Source of the DNA: Parabacteroides massiliensis
GTDB lineage: Bacteria > Bacteroidota > Bacteroidia > Bacteroidales > Tannerellaceae
NCBI RefSeq assembly: GCF_900155425.1
Contig: NZ_LT700189.1
Span: forward strand, 489,787 to 553,786
Reading direction: 5' to 3'
DNA length: 64,000 nucleotides
The notes under the pieces are model-generated. The model was not told the origin of the DNA. It saw nothing but the letters and a program-made list of their open reading frames with translations, and made no database searches. A program made the position numbers and the translations under genes. Of the stretch, positions 53,293 through 63,300 are shown piece by piece. Each line of letters begins with the position of its first letter. Position 1 is the first letter of the stretch.

Positions 53293-54204
53293 ATGGAAAG
53301 ATTGCCACACTTCATGAAACATTATATGTCAGAGACAGATTTAGTGGCTCTGTTAGAAGGTCGTGGACTTATCATTTCTGATGAGACCAAGACGGTGCGT
53401 TATTTGGAGAGCATAGGGTACTATCGCCTTTCCGCTTATATGTACCCATTATTGAAAGTTCCAAAGGAATCTCATCAGTATAAAGAAGGTACAACTTTCC
53501 AACAAGTGCTGAACCTGTATCGCTTCGACAAAAAGTTGCGCATGCTTCTTCTCAATGAGATTGAGAAAGTAGAGGTAGCTGTTCGTCGTGCCATTATGAA
53601 TATTCCAGTGCAGATGACAGGGGATATTTATTGGCTGACAAATTCTGTTCACATTGCCAATCAAAGGACTTTTCAAGACACCAAGAACACCATCGACAGA
53701 GAATATACGAAATCAACAGAAGAGTTCATCAAGCACTTTAAGAACAGCTATTGTAATCCATATCCTCCAGCATGGATTTTAGGCGAGTTACTGACAATGG
53801 GCAACGTGAATATGGTTTACCGTAATCTGAAAGCAGACAAGATACGTAAGCGTATCTCACATTACTTCGGCTTGCAGCCAATCGTTTTGGAATCTTGGAT
53901 AACATCTTTGACATTGTTGAGAAATGCCTGTTGCCACCATTCGAGAGTCTGGAACAAGGTAAGTTCAATTATGCCTGTTTCTCCAAGAAGAATTGCTCAT
54001 CCTTGGATTAACCTCCCGACAAACCCTCAAAGAGTTTATTTCACAATCTGCATCATCAAGTATTTTCTTGACATCATATCACCGAACAATGATATGCTTG
54101 ATAAGATGAATATTCTATTTTCCAATTTTCCGGAGATTAATCTGGCGGCTCTCGGATTTCCAAAAGGATGGGAAAGAGAGCCGCTATGGACACAAACAAT
54201 ATAG
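53293..54204 (+). CDS. Abi_2 (AbiD/AbiF-like) HEPN ribonuclease-type abortive infection protein
   Basis: About 303 residues from ATG 53293 (53314 and 53326 are alternatives; the frame upstream overlaps the predicted RNA). LLEGRGLIISDETKTVRYLESIGYYRLSAY is the Abi_2 N-terminal signature, LYRFDKKLRMLLLNEIEKVEVAVR the middle, and LRNACCHHSRVWN the HEPN R-x4-6-H catalytic motif. Such proteins cut RNA during phage infection. The protein ends 31 bp before the convergent TPM gene. Confidence 0.85.
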   Translation: MERLPHFMKHYMSETDLVALLEGRGLIISDETKTVRYLESIGYYRLSAYMYPLLKVPKESHQYKEGTTFQQVLNLYRFDKKLRMLLLNEIEKVEVAVRRAIMNIPVQMTGDIYWLTNSVHIANQRTFQDTKNTIDREYTKSTEEFIKHFKNSYCNPYPPAWILGELLTMGNVNMVYRNLKADKIRKRISHYFGLQPIVLESWITSLTLLRNACCHHSRVWNKVSSIMPVSPRRIAHPWINLPTNPQRVYFTICIIKYFLDIISPNNDMLDKMNILFSNFPEINLAALGFPKGWEREPLWTQTI

Positions 54205-54235
54205 TTAATCTTGTCGCAAATCTTTTCCATATTTA

Positions 54236-55186
54236 TCACCAACGGCTGATTGAACCGCCGCCGCCTGAAGCGCCTCCGCCCCAGCTGCCTCCACTGCCGC
54301 CCCAACTGCTTCCGGGGGTGGTGTTGCCGAAGATGATGGGGGTGTCGTTGCGTTGGAGACGGTCGGTGGTACGGTTTTTCTTTTCTGTGTAGCCGCAGTT
54401 CTTGCAGCGCCAGAGTTCTTCGACCAGTCCTTCGCTGTCGTAGGTTGCACGCCGCAGGACTTGCCGGCCGGCATAGACGAGCGTTTTTTGTCCGCAACGG
54501 GGACAGACACGCGGGCGGTGCATGTAGGACGACCGTATGAGGCAGGCTATGAGGGCGGAGAGGATGAAAATGATAAGGAAGATCCCGATTATTTCGAAAA
54601 ACTCCTCGTCGTCCATCTCCTGCTCGTCACCGATGATGGAGGCCCGTTCGTAGTCGCTTGCCATCAGGTAGTTTTTGACGGCCTCGACGCCTTTCAGCAT
54701 TCCCGCGCTGTAGTCGCCGGCTTTGAAGTCGGGGAGCATGTAGCGCTGTTGCATGCGGTAGCAGATGGCATCGGGGAGGACGCCTTCGAGCCCGTAGCCT
54801 GTCTCGAAGACGACGGAACGCTGCGGAGGGTCTGTCACGAGCTGGATCAGCAGGCCGTTGTCCTTTCCCTTTTTACCCGGTTTCCAGTATTGGAAGAGGT
54901 CGGTGGCGAACATGCGGGCATCGTTGTCGCCGATGCTTTTTACCGCGACAACGGCAATCTCGATGCCGAGGCTGTCTTCCACCGTCCGGAGCAGGCTGTT
55001 GATGCGTGCCGCATCGTCGGGGCGGATGATCCCGTCGGGGTTGCTGACGTAGTTGTTGCGGTCCGCAAGGCGTACGTTCGGGATTGTCTCGATCGTATAG
55101 GAAGGCGAGGCGGCGGCAGACAGCCACAGCGGGAACAGCAGGAGCAGGGCGAGGCGGCAGACACCTGTCAAGCGCATTCTTTCCAT
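54236..55186 (-). CDS. TPM domain protein (YgcG/Psb32-like)
   Basis: 316 residues on the minus strand. A signal peptide, a TPM domain (NYVSNPDGIIRPDDAARIN...SLGIEIAVVAVKSIGD; TGYGLEGVLPD), one membrane segment (FLIIFILSALIACLI), a zinc-ribbon-like CPRCGQKTL...CKNCGY and a Gly/Ser/Trp-rich end. It lies 13 bp downstream of lemA, a usual pairing. Function in the envelope is poorly known. ATG 55177 is an alternative start. Confidence 0.88.
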   Translation of the reverse strand: MERMRLTGVCRLALLLLFPLWLSAAASPSYTIETIPNVRLADRNNYVSNPDGIIRPDDAARINSLLRTVEDSLGIEIAVVAVKSIGDNDARMFATDLFQYWKPGKKGKDNGLLIQLVTDPPQRSVVFETGYGLEGVLPDAICYRMQQRYMLPDFKAGDYSAGMLKGVEAVKNYLMASDYERASIIGDEQEMDDEEFFEIIGIFLIIFILSALIACLIRSSYMHRPRVCPRCGQKTLVYAGRQVLRRATYDSEGLVEELWRCKNCGYTEKKNRTTDRLQRNDTPIIFGNTTPGSSWGGSGGSWGGGASGGGGSISRW

Positions 55187-55199
55187 CTTGCCCGGTAAT

Positions 55200-55796
55200 T
55201 TAGAATTCTACCTTAGGCGCTTTTTCCGCACCCGTTTCGGCAGTGAAATAGGCTTTCGGTTGGAAGCCGAACATGCCGGCGAGTATGTTGGAAGGGAAGC
55301 TACGGATATAGGTGTTGTAGGTTTGTGCGACTTCGTTGAAGCGTTTACGTTCGACGGATATCCGGTTTTCCGTTCCTTCCAGTTGGGCCTGCAGTTCGGA
55401 GAAGTTCTGGTTGGCTTTCAGGTCCGGATAGCGTTCGAGCACGACCATCAGGCGCGAGAGGGCGCTGCTCAGTTCACCTTGTGCGGCTTGGAATTTCTTC
55501 ATCGACTCTTCGTTCAGGTTCGAGGGGTCGATGGTGGTCTGTGTCGCCTGTGCACGGGCGCTGACGACACCTTCGAGCGTCTCTTTCTCGTGAGCGGCAT
55601 AGCCTTTCACGGTGTTGACCAGGTTCGGGATCAGGTCCATACGGCGCTGGTACTGGTTCTCGACTTGGCTCCAGGCTGTCTTGACGTTTTCGTCTTGAGC
55701 CACCATCGTGTTATACGTTCCTTTTACCCATGAAAAGAGGGAGATACCGAGGATTGCAACCACCGCAAGGGTGATCCATAGAGCTTTGTGTTTCAT
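55200..55796 (-). CDS. LemA family protein
   Basis: 198 residues on the minus strand with one N-terminal membrane segment (ALWITLAVVAILGISLFSW) and the LemA signature YNTMVAQDENVKTAWSQVENQYQRR, RMDLIPNLVNTVKGYA and RFNEVAQTYNTYIR. Commonly operonic with TPM proteins, as here. Role unknown, possibly membrane stress. Confidence 0.93.
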   Translation of the reverse strand: MKHKALWITLAVVAILGISLFSWVKGTYNTMVAQDENVKTAWSQVENQYQRRMDLIPNLVNTVKGYAAHEKETLEGVVSARAQATQTTIDPSNLNEESMKKFQAAQGELSSALSRLMVVLERYPDLKANQNFSELQAQLEGTENRISVERKRFNEVAQTYNTYIRSFPSNILAGMFGFQPKAYFTAETGAEKAPKVEF

Positions 55797-56003
55797 CTTT
55801 TTAATTCATTTATAGGTTGTGTTGTTGCCAAATCGGGCCAATGCTATGAAAAACAATGCAAAATTAGTAAAAAGAACTGACAATTCTCCATATGCCTCTT
55901 GTTAATTCGGCCTGTTGTCATACCTGTTGGGAAAATATAATGGAGGATGTTTGCAATAAAACCGGGGATTTTACGTTATTGTAGAGTAAAAACGATAGCA
56001 TGT

Positions 56004-56465
56004 ATGTCCTTTCGTCTGATACATATCATCTTTTTGCTGGTCGCTTTCGCAGCCTCCGATGCCGCATGGGGGCAGGAGGAGGGGCTTGCTTCTTATTATC
56101 ATGACCGTTTCCACGGGCGTAAGGCAGCCAGCGGACGGGTTCATGACGGAGACGAACTGGTGGCGGCTCACCGGAAACATCCTTTCGGCACTTTTCTGCG
56201 TGTCACCAATCTGGCCAATATGAAACGGGTGATCGTCTGTGTCACCGATCGCGGCCCTTTCCGCAAAGGCCGTATCATCGATGTCTCTGCCGGTGCGGCC
56301 GAACTTTTGGACTTTAAGAAAAAAGGCCTTGCCCGTGTACGCGTCGAGGTCGTTCCGGGAAAGATAGATCTTAGCCTTCTCGACCTTCTCTATCCGCAAA
56401 TCCCTTTCCTTGAAGTGGACCACCTTCGGGTGAAACCGCCTTACAGGGTCGATAGGGGCAGATAA
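56004..56465 (+). CDS. RlpA-like septal/peptidoglycan DPBB protein
   Basis: 153 residues from ATG 56004, chosen because it starts the signal peptide (FRLIHIIFLLVAFAASDAAWG). GLASYYHDRFHGRKAASG and VTDRGPFRKGRIIDVSAGAAELL are the RlpA double-psi barrel motifs, with the catalytic Asp of the lytic transglycosylase version. It lacks the SPOR domain seen in many RlpA proteins. It is divergent from lemA. Confidence 0.87.
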   Translation: MSFRLIHIIFLLVAFAASDAAWGQEEGLASYYHDRFHGRKAASGRVHDGDELVAAHRKHPFGTFLRVTNLANMKRVIVCVTDRGPFRKGRIIDVSAGAAELLDFKKKGLARVRVEVVPGKIDLSLLDLLYPQIPFLEVDHLRVKPPYRVDRGR

Positions 56466-56536
56466 TCTAATGATTTTCTAATTTCATTTAAGAGGATTCT
56501 AATCGGATATCCGGGGGGGATTCGTACGCAGGTCCG

Positions 56537-56544
56537 TACATTTG
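56537..56544 (+). promoter_or_regulatory. -7 box before the tolC-like gene
   Basis: TACATTTG, an exact TAnnTTTG match, 22 bp before ATG 56566; no -33 box is clear. It shares CGTACATTTGCCGC with the box at 1956. Confidence 0.45.
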
Positions 56545-56565
56545 CCGCAAAAAAAGGAAAAGCAA

Positions 56566-57834
56566 ATGTACAGACCTGTTTTATTGATCCTGTTGATGAT
56601 CCGTGTGTGGACGGGGGCGGCACAGGAAGGAGTTGTCCGCCTGTCGTTGGACGATGCCCTCGAACGTTTTGCCGCCTGCAATCTGTCTTTGATCGCCGAA
56701 CGCTATCATGTCGATATGGCAGAGGCGCAAGTGACGCAGGCAAAGTTGTTCGAGAACCCGGTCATTTCGTTCGAACAGAATGTCTACAATCGCAATAACG
56801 GCAAGTATTTCGACCTGGGGAAGGAGGGAGAGGCCGTGGTGGAGATCGAACAGCTGATCTATATCGCCGGCCAGCGCAACAAGCGGGTACGCTTGGAAAA
56901 GCTCAATAAGGAGATGGCGGTGTATCAGTTTGAAGAGGTGATCCGCACGCTTCGGGGAGAGCTGAAGGAGAAGTTTGTCGATCTTTACTACACCCGCAAA
57001 TCATTGTCGGTCTATGACCGGGAGATCGGATATCTGTCGACCGTCCTGGATGTTTATAAGGAACAGAATGCGAAAGGGAATGTCTCCCTCTTGGAGAAGT
57101 CGCGCATACAGGCTTTGTTGCTTTCGCTGAAACAGGAGAGGAACGGCATATCGAACGAGGCGGTCGCCTTGGAAGGGGATCTGCGTTTGCTTTTGGGGCT
57201 GAAGAGGGAGGAGGTTCCGGAACCGCTTTTCGACGAATCGGCCTTGGACCGCATCGAGCTGGAGAAGCTGCCGCTTGCCGAATTGAGTGCACGCATGGCC
57301 GGACGTCCCGACCTGAAACAGGCGGAGGCAGGCATACGGGCTTCGGAGGCGGATGTGCGCCTGCAGCGGTCGCTCGCTTTTCCCGAAGTGAGCCTGAAAG
57401 GGGCTTATGACAGGGCGGGGAACTTCTGCAACAATTACTTCGCAATAGGGTTGAGCGTTTCTGTCCCCATCTTCAACCGCAATCAGGGAAACATCAAATC
57501 GGCACGTCTCTCCGTCCTTCGCAACAACACACTGGCAGAGCAGGCACGCAGGCAGGCGGATAACGAGCTTTTCGCTTGTTACACGAAGCTGGCAAAGGCA
57601 CTGGAACTTTATCGCTCTTCGGATTATGAACTGGAACGAGACTTCGACCGTATCATCGAAGGTGTGAACGCCGGTTTCCGGAAGCGCAACATCAGCCTGT
57701 TGGAGTTTATCGATTATTACGAGGCATATAAGGAAACATGTTTGCAGCTATACGGGATGAAGAGGGATGTGGTGATGGCGGCGGAGGGGTTGAATACTAT
57801 AGTGGGGGATGCTTTTGGATTGATCCAAAAGTGA
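56566..57834 (+). CDS. TolC/CzcC-family outer-membrane efflux protein
   Basis: 422 residues from ATG 56566, which begins a signal peptide ending at TGAAQ. Two OEP repeats: FEQNVYNRNN...GQRNKRVRLEKLN and LSVSVPIFNRNQGNIKSARLS, with long helices typical of TolC proteins. It would form the outer-membrane exit of a CzcCBA-type metal pump; the adaptor and pump genes follow after a 1.4-kb repeat insertion. Confidence 0.9.
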   Translation: MYRPVLLILLMIRVWTGAAQEGVVRLSLDDALERFAACNLSLIAERYHVDMAEAQVTQAKLFENPVISFEQNVYNRNNGKYFDLGKEGEAVVEIEQLIYIAGQRNKRVRLEKLNKEMAVYQFEEVIRTLRGELKEKFVDLYYTRKSLSVYDREIGYLSTVLDVYKEQNAKGNVSLLEKSRIQALLLSLKQERNGISNEAVALEGDLRLLLGLKREEVPEPLFDESALDRIELEKLPLAELSARMAGRPDLKQAEAGIRASEADVRLQRSLAFPEVSLKGAYDRAGNFCNNYFAIGLSVSVPIFNRNQGNIKSARLSVLRNNTLAEQARRQADNELFACYTKLAKALELYRSSDYELERDFDRIIEGVNAGFRKRNISLLEFIDYYEAYKETCLQLYGMKRDVVMAAEGLNTIVGDAFGLIQK

Positions 57835-57915
57835 CCGGAAAAGATCAAGGTCGAACTTGGTTTGCTACTTCGTTCGCTGTCGCGTCTGAGGCTTGCTTCG
57901 CTCAAATACAAGATT

Positions 57916-59190
57916 CTTTTTTGTTGGGTTTTACCCAACTTGTTCTGTTACTTTTGGCTTGACCCAAAAGTAACCAAAAAGTCAAGGCTTAAGCTGACGA
58001 GCTACTTCGTTCCCTTCGTTCGCTGTCGCGTCTGAAACTCGCTTCGCTCAAACAGCAGACGCTCCGGGCGCTCACTACGGTCACTGCGCTTAACGCTCGC
58101 CAGCTTAGGCCGGGAGCAGAGCCGGAACGGCTCTTTGGGGATTGCCGATAACGGTGGTTTATATTATTTATATGATGCGATATATATGATGCGATATATA
58201 TGATGCGATATATATGATGCGATATATATGATGTGATATATAATATGCGATATATATAAAACAGTATATATAAAGCAATAGGGGTGTGATCTTTTGCGGG
58301 AGGGCAGAGCAGAGCCCTGCCCCTACGGGGTTGGGGATGCAAAAGGGAGATAGAAGATATAAAGGAACAAAGGAAGAGGTGGTGTTGATGTATTATACAT
58401 AAAGAGGTGGGTGAGGTTGATGATTTTATGTGGAAGGGCGGAATGGTGTTGGTGATTTTTGCGGGAGGGCAGAGCAGAGCCCTGCCCCTACGGGGTTGGG
58501 GAATGTAAAAGGGAGGTACAAAGAAATAAAAGGGAGAAACAAGGAAACAAAAAGGGAAATGCAAAAGGGGAAGGAAAAGAAAAAGAAAAAAGAAACAGGC
58601 GGTATCGGCAATCATAAGAGAAAGCGGAGCTTTCTGGGAAAGGCCTAAGCGGACGGGCGTAAAGCGGAGGGTGAAGGCGTAGCGTCCGGAGCCTGCGCTG
58701 TTTGAGCGAAGCGAGTTTCGCAGGCGACAGCGTAGCCTTCACCCGGAGTAGCCCGTCCGCTTAGGCCTTGATCTTTTGGTTACTTTTGGATCAAGCCAAA
58801 AGTAACAGAACAACAGTTGGATGTAACCCAACGAAAAAAAGAAATAGTTGGATGCAACCCAACGAAAAAGAAAAAAACAACCTGTTGGATGCAACCCAAC
58901 GAAAAAGAAAAGAAAAACAGGCGGTATCGGCAATCATAAGAGAAAGCGGAGCTTTTTAGGAAAGGCCTAAGCGGACGGGCGTAAAGCGGAGGGTGAAGGC
59001 GTAGCGTCCGGAGCCTGCGCTGTTTGAGCGAAGCGAGTTTCGCAGGCGACAGCGTAGCCTTCACCCGGAGTAGCCCGTCCGGTTGAGCCTTGATCTTTTG
59101 GTTACTTTTGGATCAAGCCAAAAGTAACAGAACAACAGTTGGATGTAATCCAACGAAAAAAGACAACAGTTGGATGCAACCCAACAAATA
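57916..59190. repeat. Non-coding repeat block 2
   Basis: Carries the same elements in the same order and orientation as 45.25-46.65 kb: the 250-bp unit (57916-58160), 14-bp tandem units now in five to six copies (58171-58254, TATGATGCGATATA), 35-bp elements at 58296-58330 and 58461-58495, and two 322-bp units from 58596 and 58918. It separates the tolC-like gene from its adaptor and pump genes. No gene is supported inside it. Confidence 0.8.
58171..58254. repeat. 14-bp minisatellite (five to six units)
   Basis: Units of TATGATGCGATATA, the last two with changes. The matching site in block 1 (45507-45548) has three units, so copy number differs between loci. Confidence 0.75.
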
Positions 59191-59220
59191 AGGAATAACA
59201 AAAAATTAAATATTATCAAT

Positions 59221-60309
59221 ATGAATAAGAAAAATCTTTTTCTACTCATTCTTTTTCCCCTGTTTTTGTCATGCGGCAACCACGCCGTCATGCCCGAAGA
59301 AACCAATACAGGGTTGATGTTGACGGACAGTCTCCGGCAGGTAGTCTCGGTCGATACCGTACGGAAAACACCTTTGAGCGACGAGCTGCTGTTGAACGGC
59401 CGTGTCACTTTCGATGCAGGGCAGGTGGCCCATGTGTATCCCATCTTCGGAGGGACCGTTACGCAGGTGGAGGTTGAAGCCGGCGATTATGTGAAGAAAG
59501 GCGAGCTCCTTGCCGTTATTAGGAGCAGCGAAGTGGCCGATTTCGAGAAACAGCAGAAAGATGCCGCCCATCAGCTCGCTTTGGCCGACCGTAACCTCGA
59601 TGCGGTTCGGGACATGCTCGAAAGCGGAACAGCCTCCGAGCGTGATCTCTTGCAAGCCGAGCAGGAAGCCGCCAATGCGAAGGCGGAGGTGAAAAGGCTC
59701 CGTGAGGTGTATGACATCTACCGGATCGGTTCCAACTCGACTTACGACATAACCTCTCCCGTCTCCGGTTTTGTGGTCGGGAAGAACATCAGCCGGGATA
59801 TGCAGATCCGCTCCGACCGGGAAGAAGAGCTGTTCACCGTCTCCGGTCTGGACGATGTCTGGGTGATGGCGGATGTGTACGAAAGCGATATCCGTAAGAT
59901 ACGGGAAGGAGCCGGTGTCCGCATCACGACACTCGCCTACGGGAAGGACCGGGAGTTTGCCGGGGCGATCGACAAAGTATATAACCTGCTCGATAGCGAG
60001 AGCAAGACGATGAAGGTCCGTATCAAATTGGACAACAAGGATTATATGCTTAAACCGGGAATGTTTACGAACGTGTATGTACAATGCAGGGTAGAAGGAC
60101 GGCTCATGCCCCGCATACCGTCACATGCCCTGATATTCGAGGGAGGCAAGCAGTATGTCGTGTGTGTCGGTACGGATGGCAGCCTGCGGATGCAGGAAGT
60201 CGCCGTCAGCAAGCAGACGGACGAATACTGCTACCTGGAAGCCGGATTGGAAGAAGGAGACGTGGTCGTGAACAAGAATGCCCTGTTGGTCTATAATGCT
60301 TTAAAATAA
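59221..60309 (+). CDS. RND efflux periplasmic adaptor lipoprotein (CzcB-like)
   Basis: 362 residues from ATG 59221; the longer frame starts in the repeat. The signal peptide ends FLSCG, a lipobox. A barrel-sandwich and alpha-hairpin pattern follows (EVEAGDYVKKGELLAVIRSSEV, then ASERDLLQAEQEAANAKAEV), and the DVWVMADVYESDI beta-barrel. It links the CzcA-like pump to the TolC-type channel. 8 bp separate it from the pump gene. Confidence 0.9.
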   Translation: MNKKNLFLLILFPLFLSCGNHAVMPEETNTGLMLTDSLRQVVSVDTVRKTPLSDELLLNGRVTFDAGQVAHVYPIFGGTVTQVEVEAGDYVKKGELLAVIRSSEVADFEKQQKDAAHQLALADRNLDAVRDMLESGTASERDLLQAEQEAANAKAEVKRLREVYDIYRIGSNSTYDITSPVSGFVVGKNISRDMQIRSDREEELFTVSGLDDVWVMADVYESDIRKIREGAGVRITTLAYGKDREFAGAIDKVYNLLDSESKTMKVRIKLDNKDYMLKPGMFTNVYVQCRVEGRLMPRIPSHALIFEGGKQYVVCVGTDGSLRMQEVAVSKQTDEYCYLEAGLEEGDVVVNKNALLVYNALK

Positions 60310-60317
60310 GAAACGAG

Positions 60318-63300
60318 ATGCATACCTTTATAGATAGAATCATCACCTTTTCGCTCAGGAACAAGTTCTTCATCTTTTTCCTGACCGTGATAGCCGTTAT
60401 CGCCGGGGCGGTCAGTTTCCTTCATACGCCTGTCGACGCTTTTCCCGATGTGACGAACACGAAGGTGACGATCATTACCCAATGGCCGGGACGGAGCGCG
60501 GAGGAGATCGAGAAGTTCATCACGATCCCGGTCGAGATAGCCATGAACCCGGTACAGAAGAAGACGGATATCCGGAGTACGACACTGTTCGGGCTGTCGG
60601 TCATCCAAGTGATGTTTGACGACGACGTGGACGATTTCTATGCCCGCCAGCAAGTCTATAACCTCTTGAACGATGCGGACCTGCCGGAAGGAGTGACACC
60701 GGAGGTGCAACCGTTGTACGGGCCTACGGGAGAGATTTTCCGGTACACGCTGCGCAGCGACAAGCGGACGGTTAGGGAGTTGAAGACTTTCCAGGATTGG
60801 GTGATCGAGCGGAAACTGAGAGCAGTTCCCGGAGTGGCGGATATCGTCAGCTTCGGAGGAGAGGTGAAAACCTTCGAGGTGAGCGTGAATCCGAACCGGC
60901 TGATCAACTACGGGGTGACGACGCTTGAACTCTATGACGCCATAGCCAAGAGCAATATCAACGTAGGAGGTGACGTGATCACACGGAGCTCGCAGGCGTA
61001 TGTCGTCCGGGGGATCGGCTTGATCAACGACGTGAAGGAGATCGAGAACATCGTGGTGAAGAACATCAACGGCACGCCCATCCTGGTGAAGAACCTGGCG
61101 GACGTGCACGAGTCTTCCTTGCCCCGTCTCGGACAGGTCGGACGGATGGAAGAGGACGACGTGGTGCAGGGGATCATCGTGATGCGGAAAGGGGAGAACC
61201 CCGGCGAGGTGATCGCTGCGCTGAAAGACAAGATAGCCGATATACAGCAAAATTCGTTGCCGGAGGATGTGCGGATCGTCCCCTTTTATGACCGGGAAAA
61301 CTTGGTGGACCTGGCGGTGCATACGGTGACCCACAACCTGATAGAGGGAATCCTGTTGGTGACTTTCATCGTGCTGATATTTATGGCGGACTGGCGTACG
61401 ACCATCGTCGTGTCGATCATCATCCCGTTGGCACTGCTCTTTGCCTTCATCTGCCTCCGGGTGATGGGGATGAGCGCGAACCTGCTCTCGATGGGGGCGA
61501 TAGACTTCGGTATCATCATTGACGGGGCGGTCGTGATGGTGGAAGGGCTGTTTGTCGCGCTCGACAGGAAAGCCCGCGAAGTGGGGATGCCCGCCTTCAA
61601 CGTGATGAGCAAGATGGGGATTATCCGGCATACGGCGAAAGACCGGGCGAAGGCCGTGTTCTTTTCCAAGCTGATCATCATCACGGCGTTGGTCCCGATC
61701 TTCTCTTTCCAGAAAGTCGAAGGGAAGATGTTCAGCCCGTTGGCCTATACGTTAGGGTTTGCCTTGTTGGGAGCCTTGATCTTTACGCTGACACTTGTGC
61801 CGGTCCTTTCGTCGATGCTGTTGAAGAAGAATGTGAGGGAGAAGCATAACCCGTTCCTGGCCTGGGTGAACCGGATGGCGACGGGACTGTTCGACCGTTG
61901 CCATGCCCATAAACGGATGACGATAACCGTTACGACACTGGTGGCGGCAGTCGGGCTCTGGTGCTTCACCTTGTTAGGCACGGAGTTCCTGCCGCAACTG
62001 AACGAAGGTTCCATCTATATCCGGGCGACGCTTCCGCAGAGCATCTCGCTGGACGAGTCCGTGGAACTGGCAAACCGGATGAGGCGCACGTTGGCTTCTT
62101 ATCCCGAAGTCCGCCAGGTCCTGTCGCAGACGGGACGGCCGAACGACGGGACGGATGCGACAGGTTTCTACAACATCGAGTTTCATGTGGACATCTATCC
62201 GGAGAAGCAATGGGAGAGCAAGCTGACGAAAGCGGAACTGATCGAGAAGATGCAGGAACGGCTGGGTGTCTATCCGGGAGTGGATTTCAACTTCTCGCAA
62301 CCGATCAGCGACAACGTGGAGGAGGCGGCAAGCGGTGTGAAAGGCTCTATCGCAGTGAAGGTGTTCGGCAAGGACCTGTACGAGTCGGAACAGAAGGCGG
62401 TCGAGGTGTATAAGGTCCTGCAGACGGTCGAAGGGATCGAAGATCTGGGAGTGATCCGCAATATCGGACAGCCCGAACTGAGGATCGAGCTGAACGAATC
62501 ACGCCTGGCGCGTTACGGCGTGGCGAAGGAGGACGTGCAGTCGATCATCGAGATGGCGATCGGAGGAAAGAGCGCCTCGCTGCTTTACGAGGACGAACGG
62601 AAATTCAACATCATGGTACGCTATGAATCCTCTTTCCGCCGCGGCGAGGACGAGATCGGCAAGATTCTGGTCCCTGCACGCGACGGGGCGATGATACCGG
62701 TCAAGGAACTGGCGGATATCCGTACGATTACGGGACCGCTGATTATCTACCGCGACAACCATGCCCGCTTCTGCGCCGTCAAGTTCTCCGTCCGCGGACG
62801 GGATATGGGGACGGCTGTCGCCGAAGCGCAGCAGAAGGTGAAGAAGCAGGTCCGCCTGCCTGAAGGCTACACCCTGAAATGGACAGGAGATTTCGAGAAC
62901 CAGCAACGGGCCACGAAGCGGTTGGCGCAGGTCGTGCCGGTCAGTATCGCGATTATCTTTATCATCCTTTTCGTCCTCTTCGGGAATGCCCGCGATGCAG
63001 GACTGGTCTTGCTGAATGTGCCGTATGCCGCGGTCGGAGGGATTTTGGCTTTGCTGCTTACCCGTTTCAACTTCTCGATATCGGCAGGTATCGGGTTTAT
63101 CGCCCTCTTCGGTATCTGCATACAGAACGGAGTGATCATGATATCGGACATCAAGAGCAACCTGAAGGCACGCAGCCCGTTGGAGCAGGCCGTCAAGCAG
63201 AGTGTCCGTTCGCGTGTCCGCTCCGTCCTGATGACGGCTTCGATGGCAGCCATCGGCCTGATGCCGGCGGCGCTCAGCCACGGCATCGGTTCGGAGAGCC

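Noticed and set aside
56514-56519. Short G tract before the tolC-like gene as a switch
   Set aside because: It is short, intergenic and not at a promoter spacer with a recognised -33 box, so no effect can be supported.
60291-61631. 446-residue minus-strand open frame
   Set aside because: Antisense of the CzcA-like pump gene, His/Arg/Asp-rich, no family.
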